Assembly (NCBI GenBank): GCA_947442255.1
Contig: CANEVO010000040.1
Location: forward strand, 1 to 33,654
Length of the DNA stretch: 33,654 nucleotides
Direction of reading: 5' to 3'
Origin: Opitutia bacterium
GTDB taxonomy: Bacteria > Verrucomicrobiota > Verrucomicrobiae > Opitutales > Opitutaceae
Each line of letters begins with the position of its first letter. Positions within the stretch are counted from its first letter, which is position 1. The translations under genes and the position numbers were made by a program. The notes under the pieces were generated by a model. That model searched no databases, was not told the DNA's origin, and was given only the letters and a program-made list of their open reading frames with translations. Shown in pieces: positions 8,309-15,343 of the stretch.

Positions 8309-9108
8309 AGCTGAACGTCCGCACCGTGATTATTTCCGACGTCCATCTCGGCACGTCCGACTCGAAGGTGAACGAGGTGAATCACTTTCTCCGGCACACC
8401 CGCTGCGCCAAGTTGATTCTGAATGGTGACATCATCGACGGCTGGCAGCTCACGCGCAGCGGGCAGTGGAACAAGGCGCACACCCGGTTCGTCCGGATCG
8501 TCCTGAAGAAACTGGAGAAGAAGAACACCGAGGTCGTGTATCTGCGCGGAAACCACGACGACATTCTCTCCTCCTTCCTCCCACTCGCGTTCGAGAATCT
8601 CAGCATCGTGGAAGAGCACATTCACGAGGGGCCGCGCGGCCGCTACCTCGTGCTGCATGGCGACGTGTTCGACGTGGTGACGAAGAACTTCGTCTTCCTC
8701 GCGCACCTTGGCGACTGGGGCTACCGGGTCCTGCTCACCCTCAACCGCCTCTACAATCTCTGGCGGTCGTGGCGGGGCAAAAAGTACTGGTCGCTCAGCA
8801 AGGCGATCAAGGCGCGGGTGAAGAAGGCAGTGAACCACATCTCCAACTTCGAGGAGCACATTGCGCAACTCGCCCGGCAGCGCGGCTGCATTGGCGTCAT
8901 GTGCGGTCATATTCACACCCCGGCGGACAAGATGATTGGCGACGTGCACTACCTGAACACCGGCGACTGGGTGGAATCGCTGACGGCCGTCGTCGAGCAC
9001 TGGGACGGCCGGTACGAGTTGATCGATTTCGCGCACTTCCTGCACCAGTTCCCGATGGCCCCGGACGCCGTCGAGGATGCGTCCGAGGAAATGGCCGCGG
9101 CGACCTGA
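8305..9108 (+). CDS. LpxH/PlcP-like metallophosphoesterase (phospholipid or UDP-diacylglucosamine hydrolase)
   Basis: A 267-residue calcineurin-like phosphoesterase of the group commonly annotated UDP-2,3-diacylglucosamine diphosphatase. Metal ligands are visible: D12-x-H14 (SDVHLGT), D42 (GDIIDGW 41-47), N83-H84 (RGNHDD), H118 (LHGD) and H202-x-H204 (CGHIH). Several stretches (GDIIDGWQL, YWSLSKAIKARVKKAVN, NTGDWVESLTAVVEHWDGR) match, as I remember them, the Sinorhizobium-type PlcP group, a phospholipase C that turns phosphatidylcholine or phosphatidylethanolamine into diacylglycerol under phosphate limitation. Its position behind two glycosyltransferases, one of the diacylglycerol type, supports that reading: it would supply diacylglycerol for glycolipid synthesis. 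Classical LpxH activity in lipid A synthesis remains possible. Start ATG at 8305 overlaps the kinase stop. Confidence 0.88.
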   Translation: MKLNVRTVIISDVHLGTSDSKVNEVNHFLRHTRCAKLILNGDIIDGWQLTRSGQWNKAHTRFVRIVLKKLEKKNTEVVYLRGNHDDILSSFLPLAFENLSIVEEHIHEGPRGRYLVLHGDVFDVVTKNFVFLAHLGDWGYRVLLTLNRLYNLWRSWRGKKYWSLSKAIKARVKKAVNHISNFEEHIAQLARQRGCIGVMCGHIHTPADKMIGDVHYLNTGDWVESLTAVVEHWDGRYELIDFAHFLHQFPMAPDAVEDASEEMAAAT

Positions 9109-9162
9109 GCAACGCCGGGCGGCGGACGCGATCCACCGGGGATCGAGCGAAGACGACGGCAG

Positions 9163-9191
9163 GTTGGACAGGATAGACAGGACTCAATCGG
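9163..9191. repeat. GGACAGGAT repeat element, partial copy 4
   Basis: TTGGACAGGATAGACAGGA followed by CTCAATCGGCGGA resembles the left end of copies 1 and 2. No right end is recognised nearby. Confidence 0.5.
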
Positions 9192-9232
9192 CGGATGAAC
9201 CGGACCGGAGCCGGAGCCGGAAAGTTCGTAGT

Positions 9233-9281
9233 CCCGCCTTCAGGCGGGCCTCGTCCTTCCCTTGCCACCTGAAGGCGGAAC
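9233..9281. repeat. paired inverted repeat CCGCCTTCAGGCGG / CACCTGAAGGCGG
   Basis: A tight hairpin (CCCGCC-TTCA-GGCGGG, 9233-9248) is followed about 20 bases later by the inverted word ACCTGAAGGCGG. No T-run follows, so it is not an evident terminator although it lies downstream of the lipid operon. Confidence 0.5.
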
Positions 9282-9450
9282 CACGAACCCCAGCCATCGC
9301 CTGGCTGTGGTTGCGAGCGTGAGCGAGTGGCAGCTCATGGCCGGATGCAGGGCCTGTCGGAGGAATGCTTCGCCCAGGCCGGGTGGAAGTTGGACTGGCG
9401 CGGGGGAACCTGGCGCCGTTCAAGGTAAAGTGTAGCCGACCAGACGTCGT

Positions 9451-9471
9451 GGGCGCGCATGAGGCGCGCCC
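9451..9471. repeat. 8-bp GC hairpin
   Basis: GGGCGCGC and GCGCGCCC enclose ATGAG. There is no T-run. Its compactness is like that of the other intergenic palindromes of this window. Confidence 0.45.
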
Positions 9472-9530
9472 CTGCGAAATACGGCGAGGGTCGTGGCTCG
9501 TCCACGCCCGGCTCCGGCCACGTGATCGTC

Positions 9531-9554
9531 GTGACAATGTCGACGGAATGTCAC
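9531..9554. promoter_or_regulatory. inverted pair GTGACA...TGTCAC
   Basis: GTGACA (9531-9536) and TGTCAC (9549-9554) are perfect inverted half-sites 12 bases apart. The right half lies in GGAATGTCAC, the same word found upstream of other plus-strand genes, and the same half-sites form the dyad before the phytase gene at 16521. It lies about 90 nt before the small ORF at 9645. A regulatory role is conjecture. Confidence 0.3.
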
Positions 9555-9644
9555 GGCCAGCCCCTTGCCAAGGCGGTGTGGCGGCGCAGCGTGCGCGAGA
9601 ATTCTTCACCTCCTTCTGGCGCCTCCGTTGCTCCATTTTCGCCC

Positions 9645-9827
9645 ATGATTGCCACGCTCGTCCTGCCCACCGGAACTCCGGCCGATCCCGAATTGCTCTT
9701 CCAGCTTCAATTGCGCGTGGCGCGCCGGGCGGATGAGGTAGTGCGGGAGTCCGCCGACTCGCTGCAGCCGGCGTGGCTGGCGTGGATCCAGGCCGAACGC
9801 GAGGTCTTCGCTGGGCTGGAAGGGTAG
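9645..9827 (+). CDS. small hypothetical protein
   Basis: A 60-residue frame starting MIATLVLPTG and ending just 14 bases before the convergent neighbour's stop. It reads as a plausible soluble helical protein (QLQLRVARRADEVV ... WLAWIQAEREVF), with a Trp-rich C-terminal part. I recognise no family; there is only a faint resemblance to DUF2934-type short proteins, not reliable. The open frame extends upstream to 9459, but that part is low-complexity repeat translation and the ATG at 9645 fits better. No clear Shine-Dalgarno is present. It may be a real small gene or chance. Confidence 0.4.
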   Translation: MIATLVLPTGTPADPELLFQLQLRVARRADEVVRESADSLQPAWLAWIQAEREVFAGLEG

Positions 9828-9841
9828 CCCTGCCGGCCGGC

Positions 9842-10117
9842 TCAACGGCGTCGCCGAGGCGAGTTCCGATCCGAAATTCGCGTGCGCAGTGCCAGCCACC
9901 GCTGCTGGATCCAGTTCTCCCGCAGGCCGCCCGCGGCGCTGATTTCGCCCAGCAACCGATACAAGTCCGGACCGAAGGGGTTCGCGGCGGACTTGTTGAA
10001 CCGGCTTTGGCATTCGCGCCAGCGCTGGCGTTGTTCCGGGTTCATCGCGCCCTCGGTGGCGTCGAGCAGCGCGTAGACGAGATTGACTTCCTCCTCGAAG
10101 AGCGGGTCGGTGGTCAT
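9842..10117 (-). CDS. small hypothetical protein following an ApaH-like phosphatase
   Basis: A 91-residue acidic-to-basic protein with a mostly helical look (LFEEEVNLVYALLDATEGAMN...), a central NPFGPDLYRLLGEI segment and a strongly basic end (NSPRRRR). I do not recognise a domain. Its ATG lies only three bases after the stop of the phosphatase gene on the same strand, so the two are almost certainly co-transcribed and possibly translationally coupled. Its function is unknown; the basic tail could bind nucleic acid, but that is speculation. Confidence 0.7.
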   Translation of the reverse strand: MTTDPLFEEEVNLVYALLDATEGAMNPEQRQRWRECQSRFNKSAANPFGPDLYRLLGEISAAGGLRENWIQQRWLALRTRISDRNSPRRRR

Positions 10118-10120
10118 GAA

Positions 10121-10783
10121 TCAGGATTTCGAATATTTTTCGCGAGCCCGGACCTGCACGAGCGTGCGGCCGGGAAGAATACAGGCCGTGAGATGTCCGC
10201 CGTAGACGCAGCCGGTGTCGATCCCGAGCGACCAACGCTCGCGAGCGGGCTCCGGCCGCGGGGTGTGGCCGTAGATGACGAAGGGTGGACCCTGCCACTG
10301 CGCGGACCAGTGCGGGGCGGCGGGATACTCGGAGCGCTTGTACGGCTGGCCGTCCGGGCCGACGACCTGGATGCGCGTTACAACCCGCGCGGGTTGCCCG
10401 CGCCAGGGCCGCCCGGGCAGGAAGCCGCCGTGGACCAGCACGGTGTCGGCGTCCGGCACCTGGCGGGTGATAGGCATGGACTCGAGATAGGCCCAGTCCT
10501 TCGCCCGGAGTTGCTTCAGCGTGTCGTAGTCGTACTTCTTGAGGTGCGTGGGATCCCCTGTGCGACGGTAATTGAGCAGGCGGAGCTCGTGGTTGCCGAG
10601 CAGCGCGCAGTGGGTGTGCGCCCGAGCCAGGTCGAGGACGCGGGCGCTGTCGGGGCCCCGGTTGACGAGATCCCCGAGCAGCACAATCCGATCGCCCCGG
10701 CCGGGCTTGAGTGCCTGCAGCAGCTCCTCGAATTCCGTCGCGCAGCCGTGGATGTCGCCGATGACGATCGTCCGGTCACTCAT
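10121..10783 (-). CDS. ApaH/PPP-family metallophosphatase
   Basis: A 220-residue cytoplasmic phosphatase of the serine/threonine-protein-phosphatase/diadenosine-tetraphosphatase fold. All PPP signature motifs are present: GDIHG (9-13), GDLVNRGPDS (37-46), GNHE (63-66), VHGG (near 116) and GHT (near 172). The length and the start at the first motif fit bacterial PrpA/PrpE/ApaH-like enzymes. It may hydrolyse dinucleoside polyphosphates or phosphoproteins; the sequence does not decide between them. No signal peptide, so it differs from the exported phosphatases in this window. It heads a two-gene minus-strand unit with the 91-residue protein. Confidence 0.9.
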   Translation of the reverse strand: MSDRTIVIGDIHGCATEFEELLQALKPGRGDRIVLLGDLVNRGPDSARVLDLARAHTHCALLGNHELRLLNYRRTGDPTHLKKYDYDTLKQLRAKDWAYLESMPITRQVPDADTVLVHGGFLPGRPWRGQPARVVTRIQVVGPDGQPYKRSEYPAAPHWSAQWQGPPFVIYGHTPRPEPARERWSLGIDTGCVYGGHLTACILPGRTLVQVRAREKYSKS

Positions 10784-11039
10784 CGTGCGAAGCCGCGGAA
10801 CCAGCTTCCGACGGAAGAGAGCACCCGGCCCGGCGAGAAAGAGAAGGCGGTGGAGGCGGGCATGGTCGTGCCGGACGGTCGGGTGCGTCGCGGATTGAGA
10901 CGAGGCGATAGCGGCTCCGTCACCGAAATGTTACCGGGGGCAAGTGCCGCCTGGAGACCACGGCGAGGCAGGCTGGCTGCTTCGCAAACCCAAGGGTTTT
11001 TATGCTGGGGTTGGACGGGCCTTTTTTTGGTCGGTCGCG

Positions 11040-11184
11040 TGCCATTGTCACGAACTTGTTAACTCCCACAAAGAGCGATCGCTGAATTGAACGGATCGAA
11101 TCCTTCGCGCGTCTGCCCCCATGTTCATAGTTTTGTGTGTGACAGGTCATACGGGGCCGCCCAGGGATGGGCGGCCTCTTTTTT
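11040..11184 (+). ncRNA. candidate small RNA ending at an orphan terminator
   Basis: A textbook intrinsic terminator ends this stretch, yet no plus-strand coding gene lies between 9827 and the terminator. A short transcript starting somewhere after about 11040 is the simplest explanation (TTGTCA occurs at 11045). The 5' end is not defined and no known RNA family is recognised; tmRNA and tRNA were considered and rejected. It could instead terminate a longer unannotated transcript. Confidence 0.3.
11155..11184 (+). terminator. strong rho-independent terminator
   Basis: A perfect 8-bp stem GGCCGCCC / GGGCGGCC with loop AGGGAT is followed by TCTTTTTT. The minus strand has no T-run after the hairpin, so it acts on plus-strand transcription. 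It is the clearest intrinsic terminator in the window. Confidence 0.85.
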
Positions 11185-11242
11185 GTGCCTGACTCCCGGG
11201 TGCGGCGGGCGTGGCACGGTCGTTAGTCGGTCACGATTTTCA

Positions 11243-11258
11243 CGGGTCGGGAGACCCG
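11243..11258 (-). repeat. GTAG-type hairpin family member
   Basis: CGGGTC-GGGA-GACCCG, preceded by CA and followed by CGCCAC. Nearly the same sequence occurs twice at 31700-31773. Confidence 0.6.
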
Positions 11259-11418
11259 CGCCACGCGATCCGCATAGCGCGGCGGAGCCGCAACCAAAGT
11301 GGAGCTCGGCCGTCCAAAAATCCTCGCGAAAAACAGTGAATCACCGAGTCAGCAGTTCAATGGACTCCGGTGCAGTCGATCGGAGCGGAAGAGCGGGCTC
11401 GCACCGGCATCTTGACCG

Positions 11419-11457
11419 GAATGTAACCCCCGCGGTTTGTGGACGGAGTCGGTCCAC
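11419..11457 (+). promoter_or_regulatory. shared upstream box plus GTGGAC/GTCCAC dyad
   Basis: GGAATGTAAC then CCCCGCGGTTTGTGG (11419-11442) matches the sequence before the TPR gene in 20 of 22 core positions. It merges into an inverted repeat GTGGAC-7-GTCCAC (11439-11457). It is about 53 nt before the methyltransferase ATG. It is likely promoter or operator DNA; the factor is unknown. Confidence 0.4.
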
Positions 11458-11473
11458 GCCTACTTCGAGTCGT

Positions 11474-12295
11474 ATGATGATTGAACCGGAAGGGAGCGTC
11501 GGCGTCCAAGGCGGGGCGGAAGGGATCGTAAACTACTTCACCGCGCCGGAGTCGGCCCGGCGTTACGCCACGGGCCGCCCGAGTGGACACGCGCGCGTGC
11601 TCGAGGTGTTGCAGCGTGAGCTGGCGTCCCACCTGCCGGTGGAGCGGGCCTTGGACGTCGGTTGCGGCACGGGGCATTCGACGGTCGCGCTGCTGCCCTA
11701 TGCGCGGGCGATCGTCGGGGTCGACTCGTCCTCCGAGATGCTGGCGCAGGTGCCTCGGGCGCCACGGATCGAGTACCGCAAGGGTTATGCGGAGGATCTG
11801 CCCTGCCGCACGGAAGACTTCGAACTCGTGACGGTGAGTTCGGCGTATCATTGGTTTGATCACGATCGCTTTCTCACTGAGGCCGCCCGGGTGCTGCGAC
11901 CCGGCGGCTGGCTCGTCCTGTACAAGGCGGGCTCCATGGGCCGGTTGCCCAGCCGGCCCGACTTCGAGTCCTGGCGGCGCGAGGTCCTGAATCTCCGCTA
12001 TCCCAAAGTGGCCCGGAACGATGAACCGCTCACGACGGCGCAGGCTGAGCGGTTCGGGTTCACCGAGGTGATGATGGAAGCGCTGCCTTATGCGCAGCAG
12101 TACACCCTGGAGAGCTACGTGGAGAATCTCATGACCCACAGCCGCATCATCCGCGTGGTCGATGGGGGGCACGAGCCCTCGGGCGCTGCGCGCGCCTGGC
12201 TGCGCGCGGAGCTTGCCTGGTTCTTTCCTCCGGAGGGGATCGAGTTGATCCACGAGGCCCGGATTCACGTGCTGCGCCGGCACGCGCGCGCCTGA
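11474..12295 (+). CDS. class I SAM-dependent methyltransferase
   Basis: A 273-residue Methyltransf_11-type protein. S-adenosylmethionine motif I is DVGCGTGHS (61-69), followed by the acidic-loop motif VDSSSEML (83-90), the post-II segment LPCRTEDFELVTVSSAYHWFD and motif III RPGGWLVLYKAG. Such proteins (UbiE/BioC/Tam-like) methylate small molecules; the substrate cannot be told. The C-terminal half contains an aromatic-rich cap. Two consecutive ATG codons (11474 and 11477) are possible starts. An upstream open frame back to 11087 runs through repeats and the terminator and is not used. No obvious functional link to neighbours, but its upstream box is shared with the next gene. Confidence 0.88.
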   Translation: MMIEPEGSVGVQGGAEGIVNYFTAPESARRYATGRPSGHARVLEVLQRELASHLPVERALDVGCGTGHSTVALLPYARAIVGVDSSSEMLAQVPRAPRIEYRKGYAEDLPCRTEDFELVTVSSAYHWFDHDRFLTEAARVLRPGGWLVLYKAGSMGRLPSRPDFESWRREVLNLRYPKVARNDEPLTTAQAERFGFTEVMMEALPYAQQYTLESYVENLMTHSRIIRVVDGGHEPSGAARAWLRAELAWFFPPEGIELIHEARIHVLRRHARA

Positions 12296-12334
12296 GCCGG
12301 CCACCGCTCAACGGCCAACCGGACGATGTTGCGC

Positions 12335-12357
12335 GAATGTCACGCCCGCGGTTTGTG
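12335..12357 (+). promoter_or_regulatory. shared upstream box before TPR gene
   Basis: GAATGTCAC then GCCCGCGGTTTGTG nearly duplicates the box at 11420. It is about 55 nt before the TTG start preferred for the TPR protein, the same distance as in the methyltransferase gene, which supports that start over the ATG at 12326. Confidence 0.4.
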
Positions 12358-12391
12358 CGCGATCGACGGGGGAGGTTCGTTTGCCGCTAAC

Positions 12392-13276
12392 TTGAATCTG
12401 AAGCGGGCTCGATCTCTTTCATGGCTCCGGCTGGGGCTGGCCTTGGGGACGGTCGTCGTGCGCGCTGCACCGCCCGATGAGTGGAGCGCCGCCGTGGCGC
12501 TTTATGATGGGCGCCACTACTCGGCAGCCCGGGACATTTTCCAGCGCGTGGCGTCCTCGCGTCCGGACGATCCGGAGGTCAACTTCTACCTCGGCCGCCT
12601 GGCGCTGTGGTTTGACGAGGAAGCGGCGGCGCTGCGTCACCTCGAGTCCGCGGTGGCCACGGCGCCCGGTGACGCGCGCTTGCAAAATGCGCTGGGCGAC
12701 GCCTACGCGCTCGCGGCGCGCAATGCCCCGTTGCTGGCGAAATACTCGTGGGCGAAGAAGTGCCGGGCGGCCTACGATCGCGCCGTGGCCCTTGAACCTG
12801 CCAACCCGGCGTTCCGCTGGAGCCGGGTCGCGTATTATCAACTGGCCCCGCGGCTCGTGGGGGGCGGCATGGCAAAGGCCCATGCGGAGGCGCTTGAGAT
12901 GGGCCGCCTGGAGCCGATGAGCGGACGAATCGCTTCCGCGACGCTGTTGCTCGCCGAGGACAAACCGGAGGACGCGTTCGCCCTCTTCGAGGAAGTGCTG
13001 CGGGACGTCCCGGACGACTTCCTGGCGCTTTATCACGTGGGACGGTGTGCCGCCCTCAGCGGCGAGCACCTTGAGAAGGGTCTGGCCTCGCTCCAACGCT
13101 GCCTCGAACTCACGCCGCCGCCGGGCGATGGCAAACCGACCCGGGCGAGTATCCATTACCGGATGGGCAACATTCACGAAAAGGGCGGAGATCGGGCCGC
13201 GGCGGATCGCGAGTACGCCCTGGCAAAGGCCGCCCATTCCGACTTCCGACCCGAGAAGATGGCCCTGAAGAATTGA
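12392..13276 (+). CDS. exported tetratricopeptide-repeat protein
   Basis: A roughly 294-residue protein with an N-terminal signal-like segment (basic KRAR then a hydrophobic run WLRLGLALGTVVVRA) and several TPR helices across the rest (for example YDGRHYSAARDIFQRVASSR, NFYLGRLALWFDEEAAALRH, DAFALFEEVLRDVPDDFLALYHVG and a final YRMGNIHEKGGDRAAADREY). TPR arrays mediate protein contacts; here probably in the periplasm. The start is uncertain: an ATG at 12326 gives 316 residues, but it would place the shared upstream box inside the gene and puts 22 unlike residues before the signal, so the TTG at 12392 is preferred. It precedes phoD on the same strand by 109 nt. No specific function can be assigned. 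Confidence 0.75.
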   Translation: MNLKRARSLSWLRLGLALGTVVVRAAPPDEWSAAVALYDGRHYSAARDIFQRVASSRPDDPEVNFYLGRLALWFDEEAAALRHLESAVATAPGDARLQNALGDAYALAARNAPLLAKYSWAKKCRAAYDRAVALEPANPAFRWSRVAYYQLAPRLVGGGMAKAHAEALEMGRLEPMSGRIASATLLLAEDKPEDAFALFEEVLRDVPDDFLALYHVGRCAALSGEHLEKGLASLQRCLELTPPPGDGKPTRASIHYRMGNIHEKGGDRAAADREYALAKAAHSDFRPEKMALKN

Positions 13277-13345
13277 GCGGTTGGGAGAAACGGAATTGCT
13301 GGAGCATCCAGCCGGCGCCAGCGTCTTTTCACCCCTCCCTCGACT

Positions 13346-13362
13346 GGAACGTTGATCGTTCC
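13346..13362. promoter_or_regulatory. inverted repeat upstream of phoD
   Basis: GGAACG-TTGAT-CGTTCC is a perfect 6-bp dyad ending 24 nt before the phoD start. It has the form of an operator; there is no T-run to suggest a terminator for the TPR gene. Function is not established. Confidence 0.35.
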
Positions 13363-13385
13363 GAGCATCGCAACCTCCCCAGCTT

Positions 13386-14972
13386 ATGTCCTCGCCCCTG
13401 TTCCCCCTAGCCGGCCAGTCCGCGCCGTTGCCCCGCCGCACGTTCATTCGCGGCGCCCTGTCGTTCGCCGCGGCTGCCTGGTGCTCCAACCGTGCGCCCG
13501 GCGCGGTCGGCGCCGCGCCGCGCTTCCAGACTGATCCATTCAGCCTTGGCGTCGCGTCCGGCGATCCGACTCCTGACGGCGTCGTACTGTGGACGCGCTT
13601 GGCTCCCCGGCCGCTCGAACCCGGCGGCGGCCTGGGTGCCGATTCGGTGGACGTGGCCTGGCAGGTGGCGGAGGACGAGGCAATGACCCGCGTGGTCCAG
13701 CAGGGCACCGCCGTGGCCAACGCCGCCTGGGGGCATTCGGTTCACGTGGAGGTCGAGGGCCTGCAACCCGCCCGCTGGTATTGGTATCAGTTCAAGGCCG
13801 GTGGGGCGATCAGCCCGAAGGGACGCACGCGGACGATGCCGGCGGCGGGCGTGATCGCGGAGCGGCTGCGCTTCGCGTTCGTCTCGTGCCAGAAGTACGA
13901 GACGGGCTACTTCACCGCCTACGAGCACCTCGCGCGCGAGGATCTCGATTTGATCGTGCACCTCGGGGACTACATCTACGAGCGGGGCGACGAAGCGCAG
14001 GCGGTGCGGCCGCATGGCACGCCGGAGATCTTCACGGTCGACGACTATCGCGCCCGCTATGCCGTCTATAAATCTGATCCGGCGCTGCAGGCGGCGCATG
14101 CGATGGCGCCGTGGATCGTGACGTGGGACGATCATGAAGTCTCGAACAACTACGCGAATGCGATCCCCGAGTTTCCCGAGCGGATGACGACCGCCGGCTT
14201 CCTCCGGCGCCGTGCGGCGGGCTACCAGGCATATTTCGAGCACATGCCGCTCCGGCGCAGCGCGCTGCCGACCGGACCCGACATGCTGCTGTATCGTCGG
14301 CTCAATTACGGTCGGCTCGCGTCGTTTCACGTCCTCGACACGCGGCAGTATCGGACCGATCAGCCGCAAGGCGACGGCAACAAACCGCCCGGGCCCGCGC
14401 TGCTTGATCCGCAGGCGACGATCATGGGCGACCGCCAGCGGGACTGGCTTTTCAGCGGGTTGACCGCGTCTGCCGCGACCTGGAACGTCCTCGCCCAGCA
14501 GGTTCTGCTGGCCCGCGTCGACACGGTCGCCGGCCCCGACGTGGGTATCAGCATGGACCAGTGGGGCGCCTACGAGATCGAGCGGAGTAAGCTCCTGCGA
14601 CATCTGCAGGATCGGCGGATCGCGAACCCGGTGGTACTGACCGGCGACATCCACACCAACTGGGCAAACGAGTTGCTGGTCGACTTTGACCGTCAGGAGT
14701 CGAAGAGCGTCGGCACGGAGTTTGTCGGCACGTCCATCACCTCGGGCGGCGACGGGATGGAACGATCGCCCACGCAGGACGCGCTGCTGGCGGAAAACCC
14801 CTGGGTGAAGTTCCACAATCGCGAGCGCGGCTATGTGAGTTGCGACGTGACGCCGGGAGCCTGGCGGACGGATTTTCGCACGGTGCCGTATATCCGACGC
14901 CGGGGCGCGCCAGTGCAGACGCGGGCGTCCTTCGTGGTCGAATCGGGCCGCCCGATGCTGCAACGCGCCTGA
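13386..14972 (+). CDS. phoD: PhoD-family alkaline phosphatase, Tat-exported
   Basis: A calcium/iron-dependent phosphodiesterase/phosphomonoesterase that frees phosphate from organic phosphates outside the cytoplasm. The 528-residue protein starts with a twin-arginine signal (PRRTFIRG, R17-R18, then ALSFAAAAW), as PhoD enzymes usually do. A PhoD N-terminal domain (about 50-150: FSLGVASGDPTPDGVVLWTRL) is followed by the catalytic domain with FVSCQKYETGYF (165-176, including the metal-ligand Cys168), HLGDYIYE (192-199), TWDDHEVSNNY (246-256) and GDIHTNWANEL (near 418). Length and motifs are complete. It follows the TPR gene on the same strand and faces the phytase gene convergently. Confidence 0.95.
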   Translation: MSSPLFPLAGQSAPLPRRTFIRGALSFAAAAWCSNRAPGAVGAAPRFQTDPFSLGVASGDPTPDGVVLWTRLAPRPLEPGGGLGADSVDVAWQVAEDEAMTRVVQQGTAVANAAWGHSVHVEVEGLQPARWYWYQFKAGGAISPKGRTRTMPAAGVIAERLRFAFVSCQKYETGYFTAYEHLAREDLDLIVHLGDYIYERGDEAQAVRPHGTPEIFTVDDYRARYAVYKSDPALQAAHAMAPWIVTWDDHEVSNNYANAIPEFPERMTTAGFLRRRAAGYQAYFEHMPLRRSALPTGPDMLLYRRLNYGRLASFHVLDTRQYRTDQPQGDGNKPPGPALLDPQATIMGDRQRDWLFSGLTASAATWNVLAQQVLLARVDTVAGPDVGISMDQWGAYEIERSKLLRHLQDRRIANPVVLTGDIHTNWANELLVDFDRQESKSVGTEFVGTSITSGGDGMERSPTQDALLAENPWVKFHNRERGYVSCDVTPGAWRTDFRTVPYIRRRGAPVQTRASFVVESGRPMLQRA

Positions 14973-15343
14973 CCGGGGTAGCCCTGCCGGTGAGGGCAGG
15001 GACCTCTTCACTGCTCAGCTCGATGCAGTCCCGCCGCTCACGCCGCGAGGTCCCAAGCGTTTGGCGATCGAAGGCCGATCATTCCGTGTATTCTGTGCCT
15101 TCGGTAGTTTAAAGAACCCCGAGCTTAACCACTGAGTACACCGAGTGGAGCCGTCGCACTGGAACAGGAGGAACGGGAAGGCCAGGAAGTGAAGTTCGGT
15201 CGATTCATGGCTTCCTAAATTTCGGCTCAAGCCCGGCTCGCTCAAGGTAGAGATTCGAAGCCAGAAACTTCTTCATTGCTCCACTCGATTACTCCGCGGA
15301 CCACAAAGTTCGCCTCTTCGCGGTTTCTCATGCCCGATCCCGG
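14973..15343. other. 371-nt convergent spacer between phoD and phytase
   Basis: No gene is seen. It starts with a GTAG-led hairpin (14978-15000) immediately after the phoD stop and contains AACCACTGAGTACACCGAGTGG (from 15127), a degenerate relative of the CACCGAG repeat at 27964. No T-run terminator is visible on either strand. Confidence 0.6.
14978..15000. repeat. GTAG-led hairpin after phoD
   Basis: GTAG followed by CCCTGCC-GGTGA-GGGCAGG. It begins five bases after the phoD stop, and could fold in the mRNA 3' end. A related GTAGCCCTGCCGG occurs at the end of the small gene at 9825. Confidence 0.5.

Larger units (their letters stand above)
9109..9644. other. 536-nt repeat-rich intergenic region
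   Basis: I see no convincing gene here. It contains a partial GGACAGGAT repeat (9163-9191, followed by AATCGGCGGA as in the other copies), a CCCGCC-TTCA-GGCGGG hairpin with a second inverted copy of the same word (9233-9281), a GGGCGCGC-ATGAG-GCGCGCCC hairpin (9451-9471), and an inverted pair GTGACA/TGTCAC (9531-9554). Confidence 0.6.
10784..11473. other. 690-nt intergenic region with candidate small RNA and repeats
   Basis: Divergent spacer between the ApaH-like gene (minus) and the methyltransferase (plus). It holds a strong plus-strand terminator (11155-11184) not preceded by a plus-strand gene, a GTAG-type hairpin (11243-11258), a segment (about 11290-11315, GCCGCAACCAAAGTG then GAGCTCGGCC) shared with 33322-33404, and the upstream box of the methyltransferase. 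No tRNA cloverleaf is found. Confidence 0.6.

Noticed and set aside
9773..11062. 429-residue plus-strand frame
   Set aside because: Antisense to the ApaH-like gene and its partner, then runs into non-coding repeat DNA.
10936..11121. tmRNA or tRNA-like ends (GGGGGCAAG ... GGATCGAATCC ... GCCCCCA)
   Set aside because: Too short for tmRNA, lacks the conserved GGTTTCGAC-type 5' region and a proper T-arm; the acceptor ends do not pair as required.
13407..15011. 534-residue minus-strand frame
   Set aside because: Antisense shadow of phoD; no recognisable domain.
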